From Isoetes taiwanensis (Eukaryota; Streptophyta; Lycopodiopsida; Isoetales; Isoetaceae): a DNA stretch of 64,000 nt. The position numbers were made by a program, and so were the translations under genes. The notes beneath the pieces are model-generated. The model ran no database searches. It was not told where the DNA came from and saw nothing but the letters and a program-made list of their open reading frames with translations. Below, piece after piece: positions 58,781 to 64,000 of the stretch (position 1 is the first letter of the stretch; each line of letters starts with the position of its first letter). The stretch spans positions 9,118,109-9,182,108 of the forward strand of contig JAJEKV010000004.1 in NCBI GenBank assembly GCA_021234155.1. Reading direction: 5' to 3'.

Positions 58781-60094
58781 GACTTTGAGCATGTGGCTAG
58801 CATGCGCGTCTCTTACAGTTTGACGGGTGTTTTTCAGCATGTGGTTAGCATGCAAGTCCTTCCATTGGTTTTTGGCGCTTTTTTGGCACATCATTGTTGC
58901 TTGCCTTTGCAGTTGTTATTATTATGCTTCTTTTTGGATGGATGTTCTTCCCCGCTCTAGCTTATACTAGTTTCTTCTGGCGGAGCGGATGTTCTTTCCT
59001 GTCCATTTTGTGAATTTCCTTACATTCATCTCCATATATCATTTTTTCTTGTGCTCCTCTGACTTTGCCATAAGTCTGTTTCCTTTTCGTTTCTTACAGT
59101 TTTGACGGGTTTTTTTCTCTAGCAGACATGTCTCTTACAGTTTTGACGGGTGTTTTTCTTTGAGCATGTGGCTAGCATGGTTTTTGGTCTTTCGGAGCTT
59201 GCGCTTATGAGTTCTTGGCGTTTTGTTGGAGTTGGCACTTCTTGGATGGGGAGGTGTTGATGCTTGACGCGTTGAGTCAGCTGACATTTGGAGTCGGTTT
59301 ATCATTTTACTGATTGTTGCGGATCCTATCTTCTTCAGTTATATCACTCTCAGTCCATTTCTTATCTTCATGGTTTTCTTTGAAAACCCTAAAGGGCGGG
59401 GTTTTTATTGATAAGATTTCGGACTTTGAGTTTGTATGGCTTTATTCTTATCTAAAAACCCTTTAGTGACTGTCTAATTCTTGGTTTTTTTCAATGTTTT
59501 GGCTTTAGATATTTAGCCACTTTTTTACTATACTATTGTACTTGCCATTTTTGAACGCTTAATAAGAAAGCCATATGTTGTTATTTGTTTGATACATAGA
59601 GTCTTCCAAGAATGACAGTTTTCTTGCCATTAATCTCGCCATCAATACAATATCGAAAGAATTACTTTGCTCTAAGAATCAACATAATATATCTAAGCAA
59701 GGGGTTAGAGCTTTCCTTCAATCATAGCAGGGGGCATTAGAGCTTTCCTTCAATCATTTGGTAATTCCAGTTGCATAATAACTAAGAAAGAACATTTTAG
59801 TCTTAAATCTTATGTTAATACGGGTAAGGATGAGCATACCATGTAAGTAATAACCAAATACTGCCTTAGATGCTCCCATGAGCGGACCAGACTCTAAAAT
59901 TTGCTACAAGACAACAAGACGAAACAAAGTCTGGAACCATTGAACCCTGACATCCAAACTGTTTCCATGAACACCATGGCTTCTAAACAACGGACTTGGG
60001 CTTTCAGAAATCCTAGGGCATTTCTAGACTTCGAAGTTGGACCCGAGTTTTCTCCGGTCAGTTCGCATTCACGAGACCTACCCTTAGTCCTCTC
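58781..60094. other. Unannotated stretch right of unit 2
   Basis: Contains several copies of 'tcttacagttt(t)gacggg' (58811, 59093, 59132) and of 'gagcatgtggctagcatg' (58787, 59162). A LINE-like 3' stem-loop is at 59384-59409, and a duplicated 'ttagagctttccttcaatca' at 59705 and 59738. No gene recognised. Confidence 0.5.
59036..59103 (+). repeat. Flank repeat, right of unit 2 (uninterrupted)
   Basis: Direct repeat of 49788-49853, followed by 'gacggg' rather than by the unit 2 end. It acts as the internal control for the insertion site. Confidence 0.8.
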
Positions 60095-61261
60095 TTAGGT
60101 TAGTAACCATGGAAATGCTGAAAAAAGCCCAACTAACGCCTTGAGGATAACCTGCATTGTCCGGAAAGTAAATATGTGAGCCAACAATATTGTACAAACT
60201 ACAATACACAACTGTACACGCTTCTATAATGAAGAAAATATGTCACAAGATTGACAAGTTACCAAGTTAGCGCCACCAGGTTTAATTGCCGATTCAACAC
60301 AGTCACGTCCATATCTATAATACGTATTTATAAGCAGTTTTATGTAATAAGAAACATCATCATTCAGGAGAATGTTGGTCTAAATCTTGTGGGATGATGT
60401 TCTGACCTTATTTTACAATTTCCTTGGACATATTCACAACGATAGAAACTGCATCCTCTAGCAAATGGAAATCGTTTCTGTTTCCACTCTGTCAAATCAA
60501 AATGCTAAAAGATTATTGTTGAAAGACTAGCTGTACCTTTGTCAAGCTAGACCAGTCTATGAAAATGGACGCTAGCATTTACTTTTCCATGGTGTTTAGT
60601 AGAAACATGGGAACTCTATTATGCCAGGCCAATGCTGGCCAATATTCTACTCCATATCTCAAAGCTGAGGAGGAAAAGATGAAATATCGAAAGGCTGGCC
60701 AGTAAATCTTATGTTGAAATGTTACCAACATCGAAGAAGAAGAAAATTTACAACCTACCTACATGCCAAACTACACCAACTGCAGTGTGGTCGCCATCAG
60801 TTATGTCATCTATTACAAATTTGAAGTCTGGAGTAATAGAATCGACATAGTGTTGCAAGAAATCAAGTATGGCCTGCAAAATTTGCTTTATATATAGATC
60901 AATACAAGATGAATGAACCTTATATATAATAGCAAAGGAACCTATTGATAAGATTGTACACTGGGAGCAAATAATACGACTATCAGATTACCTGTCTGCC
61001 AACAAAAGGCTGTGGATAGACAAGGTCTTCGTATACACAATTGTCAGAGAGGAGCTCCTGCAAGGGAGTGAGATCCTGTGCATTAACTGAGTCGTAGAAT
61101 TTCCTGACAACTTCGGTGGCAGAAAGAGAGGAGCTTAACGCTGGTGTCTGGGAAGCTGTTTTGCAAGAGCCACTCCAAAACGGCACCTTATTTTTGGAAG
61201 GCGAGGTGAAGCACAAGGAGAAGGATGGACGCGTACAGGCAGGAGGGATTGTTAACGCCAT
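60095..61261 (-). CDS. NTF2/SnoaL-like protein, probably plastid-targeted
   Basis: Five exons (5' to 3'): 60992-61261, 60759-60873, 60407-60488, 60263-60314, 60095-60151. They join in phase to 576 nt (191 aa). The first about 50 residues are Ser/Thr/Pro-rich with few acidic residues (MALTIPPACTRPSFSL), like a chloroplast transit peptide. The rest is a cystatin-like NTF2/SnoaL fold: 'VVRKFYDSVNAQDLTPLQEL', 'CVYEDLVYPQPFVGR', 'ILDFLQHYV', 'FVIDDITDGDHTAVGVVWHV', 'FPFARGCSFYRC', 'GRDCVESAIKP' and the C-terminal 'LFSAFPWLLT'. Plants have several such proteins of mostly unknown function. An upstream in-frame ATG (61292-61294) would add 11 residues; I prefer 61261 because it opens the transit-like sequence. 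All introns are GT-AG. No stop or frameshift. Confidence 0.9.
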
Positions 61262-61299
61262 ACCTAGCCGTTCTTTCTGGCCCCTAAAAGACAATTATA

Positions 61300-61950
61300 C
61301 AAAGATATGTTTTTCTCCAAGTCCTATATGGTTTTGTGGTTGCCACGTATCTTTCTTTGTGTGTCCAGGCTTGCTTCACATCTTGTATTGGAGGAGGGTA
61401 TTCTTGCAATGGTTAGAACTAAATTTTTTGTATTATATTGTACTTATTTAAAATCGTATATTTTAGGCAGTTTGAGGATTTGTTTTAATGGTCACCTTTC
61501 TATTTTTGTGTGTTTTGAATGGCTTTTATTCCAATGGTTCAAAAAAGAAAAGAGGTCTAGCAATTTTGGAAAGTGGAAGAAAGGGATGGTGTGCACCGTG
61601 GAGGTGCAGACGCGATTCCTATGCGCTATCACCTTGCCAGATGGACCAGAGTCTTGTGCTACTGGATCATAGGAAAGCCAACCTCTGTGCTACTTTAAGT
61701 TTCTTGAGCTGACCTGTAAATCCAACTTCCAGTGTTGGAATAGGGATTCAGGGTCCTGGCTTCTAGCCAAGGCTTCTAGAGAGCCAGCGCTATGAAGTGT
61801 GGACATGTGGAGTGGAATCCTTTGGAGTAGAGCGTTAGTGCTAAATGCAGGTTCGATTCCTCCAGCTTGTTTTCTTCGCAGGATCCAAACTGAGGTTGCT
61901 ATGGCAGAACGTGTTCAGGCATATGCTGGAATATCTGGTTTCTGAGTCGT
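61300..61950. other. Unannotated upstream region of the NTF2-like gene
   Basis: No gene recognised; overlapping short open frames only. Confidence 0.4.
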
Positions 61951-62028
61951 GCGTGTGTGTGTGTGTGTGTGCGTGTGTGCGTGTGCGTGTGTGCGTGTGT
62001 GCGTGTGCGTGTGTGTGTGCGTGTGTGT
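61951..62028. repeat. GT/GC dinucleotide microsatellite
   Basis: About 78 bases of interrupted (GT)n with GC steps, ending in a T-run. Confidence 0.95.
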
Positions 62029-63190
62029 TTTTTTCCTGGTTAGAGCAAATACTTTGCTTTCCATTGCTTACACATGTTTTCCTGCATTTTAATATTCCGC
62101 TTGACAAACAGATGCATAGATCAAGCTACGAAGGTGACCAATCTGTTACAAAACTCTGTGTAGCTAGCTATGTCGATTCAATGGAAAATAGGTTGCCAAG
62201 AGACTCACCAAGGACTTGTAGCTTCTCATCCCGCTCAAGGAAGAAGTTAAAAGGTGAAGCTTCTCATTTATTGGGCATTTTTGCAGAGTATGAAATAATG
62301 CATAGTTTACGTTTTCTTTCACATATGAGACTTAAGTCGTATTTAATTAAAGTGGGACTCATTCCATTCCCATTTTTTTTCGGAACCCGGTTAATTTACA
62401 TAAAAAGTAGCACCCGACCCGAAAACTATCCTTAATTCGAATTTTTGAATAAAACTCTGAATCCGAAATGTGGCCTTTAGCTTTTCCCTGTGTTCATGAA
62501 GTCGAGGACAAAACAATGCAAATCAAAACAAAGGAAATTCATTAAAGTTTGAAACCAAAGATGTAGTTGAAAAAGAATTTTTATTAATAAATTGAACAGA
62601 TACAATGTATTTTACATCGGACGCAGAGACCATGGCGGTCTTGCTGTCACTACAGTTACATCATCTTGGTAGGTGGTCCACCTTAGGGGATTAACTTGTG
62701 GCGCTTCTTCATGCCGTCAGTAAGCCTTGGGGGCAACCTAAAGAGTGTGGAATGCCTCACGTGGAGGTGCCTCCGAGCTACCGCCGACTGGCCCACCCGA
62801 CTTCTCCACTGGGCCTCCTTGACCTTTCATCGAATATGCTCCTTCCCCAACCTCCGTGGATGTTATGCAATGCTTGCAATATGCCTTGAGCTTCTGGACT
62901 TTCTCTTTGTTCTTCGCCCGTTTCTTTATCCCTGTGGTGTAGCGAGCAACCTCTCGACTCAGGCGGCGACCTTGTCCCAAAGGCGGGCAAGAGTGTAGCG
63001 TGGTAGGGATGCCGCCGTAACGGTATTTCTTCCGCCTTTGAGCTGGATCTCGTGTCGCTGGAGCGGTCTCTCGTGGATGCCCGAGGGATGCGTGTTGGTG
63101 TCGGATCCGTGCCTAAACCACCTGGAGCAAGGAGAGTATGATTAACAATTACGGTGCCATTAGTCAAAACGAAGAAAAGAATGTTGAAAT
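62029..63190. other. Mostly unannotated; weak coding-like segment at 62740-63160 (minus)
   Basis: The minus strand at 62738-62980 reads a basic helical stretch ('KKRAKNKEKVQKLKAYCKHC') with a Cys-x2-Cys pair. 62778-63167 is open in another frame. I cannot assign either; a transposon-derived zinc-binding protein is possible. Confidence 0.35.
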
Positions 63191-63192
63191 CA

Positions 63193-63565
63193 AATTACAA
63201 CGGAGAACATTCATTCCATACAACTGCATCCAATGACGTGGGAAGTAGTGTCTTTTCGACTCGAAATGAGTCGAAAGGCCCATAAAAGTCAAAGTACAAC
63301 CATTCTCATTAGAATATGGTTGCATCCAATCACACACGGAAGCATACAAATGCTTTTGTCAACGAGGACAAAAGATGCCTTTCGACTCGCGAAGTCGAGA
63401 AAGGCCCGTGAAACCCAATGTACAAGCATTATCATAATAGATTGTGGCTGCATCCAGTCACACAATCAAACATACAAATGGTTTCATCAACACGACAAGC
63501 ATGCCGTTCTCGACTCGTGAGTCGAGAAAGGCATCGAAAACTCAATATACAAGTATATTCATTAC
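63193..63565. repeat. Third palindrome array, about 127-bp period
   Basis: Three tandem units of about 127 bp, each ending in an inverted repeat. 63252-63278 has TTTCGACTC and GAGTCGAAA; 63379-63404 is a diverged copy. 63509-63530 has perfect 10-bp arms TTCTCGACTC and GAGTCGAGAA around GT. Between them, 'catccaatcacac' and 'acatacaaatg' recur. The sequence is unrelated to the palindromes of units 1 and 2, but its best copy has the same 10+2+10 geometry as unit 1. Confidence 0.85.
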
Positions 63566-63634
63566 AAATTGGTCAATACATGTGTTCACGTTCGATTACA
63601 ATATTCACACAATTTGACTATCCAAAGCAGTGGG

Positions 63635-63850
63635 TCACTCTTCTTGTTCACCAAAGTATTTGTCGTCCATAGCTTTCATGATCGGCTTGCTCTCTGGATC
63701 GGCGACAAGAATGGCAAAGAGGGATTCCGCCAAGACAGGACAGAGTCCGAAGGACAACCACCTATCCGTCTCATATTCTTCAGGTCGATATGGCTTAGCA
63801 ATGATTGTATTTTGCGGCGTTATGATAGCACTTGTAGGCGGAGTCGTCTA
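63635..63850 (-). pseudogene. Unrecognised coding-like exon
   Basis: The minus strand is open for about 70 codons from 'PPTSAIITPQNTIIAKPYRP' through 'TDRWLSFGLCPVLAESLF' to 'DDKYFGEQEE' and a stop (63635-63637). Codon usage looks real and the stop follows an acidic end. No domain recognised. It lies next to the third palindrome array, so it may be the last exon of another element extending beyond the window. Confidence 0.4.
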
Positions 63851-64000
63851 TGATCGCGTGTTGTGTTTGCCATAGTCCCGAATTGCTCATAAACCCCGGC
63901 CGGCCTTTTCACCATTATAGGCTTCCCTTTGTGATGGCTGGATCGAGGTCCTTCACATGCTCGACCCTTTCGTTTCCCCAAACGAACTTGAACTTCAAAA

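Noticed and set aside
61845-62435. 196-codon plus-strand open frame
   Set aside because: Its core is translation of the GT microsatellite (Cys-Val repeats); no domain or start context.

Overview
The window reads as nuclear DNA of a land plant. It holds two apparently intact, intron-rich housekeeping genes, a mitochondrial isovaleryl-CoA dehydrogenase (minus strand, 12776-20717, 16 exons) and a putative plastid NTF2/SnoaL-like protein (minus strand, 60095-61261, 5 exons). Everything else is decayed transposable elements or unrecognised AT-rich DNA. The mix of chromodomain-type gypsy, copia, two kinds of LINE and fold-back elements, with few genes and spread-out exons, suggests a large genome. 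A fern or lycophyte-like non-seed plant is my guess, but nothing here proves it.

Layout: 0.6-3.5 kb copia remnant, a scrap of a DNA-element protein and a gypsy LTR remnant; 3.5-9.9 kb mostly featureless with a tandem duplication, a SINE-like head and a large fold-back; 9.9-11.6 kb LINE with an ATTCT-repeat tail; 11.9-12.6 kb fold-back element; 12.8-20.7 kb IVD gene with a copia fragment in its largest intron; 22.2-32.2 kb a decayed element or element cluster ('unit 1') split by a truncated gypsy element with a 1.6 kb LTR; 33.4-39.6 kb near full-length L1-type LINE; 40.9-48.1 kb further LINE pieces, one with a 13-bp target-site duplication; 49.86-58.78 kb a bounded DNA element ('unit 2'); 60.1-61.3 kb NTF2-like gene; 62-64 kb microsatellite, a third palindrome array and an unrecognised coding-like segment.

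The most interesting content is unit 2 and its relative, unit 1. Unit 2 (49858-58776, 8919 bp) has about 30-bp terminal inverted repeats, is flanked by TTTT, and has a nearby paralogous sequence that looks like the empty site. It carries two divergent, decayed genes. One encodes a protein with the GMD(Q/R)xKT, LDNxxxENKN and GHTH(E/D)xID motifs that I associate with the DUF7869 type (probably a DDE-like nuclease). The other joins a ParB-like domain to a DNA methyltransferase. The space between the genes and several introns are filled with about 40 copies of the 16-bp palindrome GGTATAAATTTATACC. Unit 1 has a homologous DUF7869-type gene, a methyltransferase C-terminal half, and arrays of an unrelated 22-bp GC-rich palindrome. 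A third, again unrelated, 22-bp palindrome array lies at 63.2-63.5 kb. The working idea is a family of plant DNA elements, each with a private palindromic repeat that may be the binding or methylation site of its own ParB/methyltransferase protein. The association is seen in the sequence; the function is inference.
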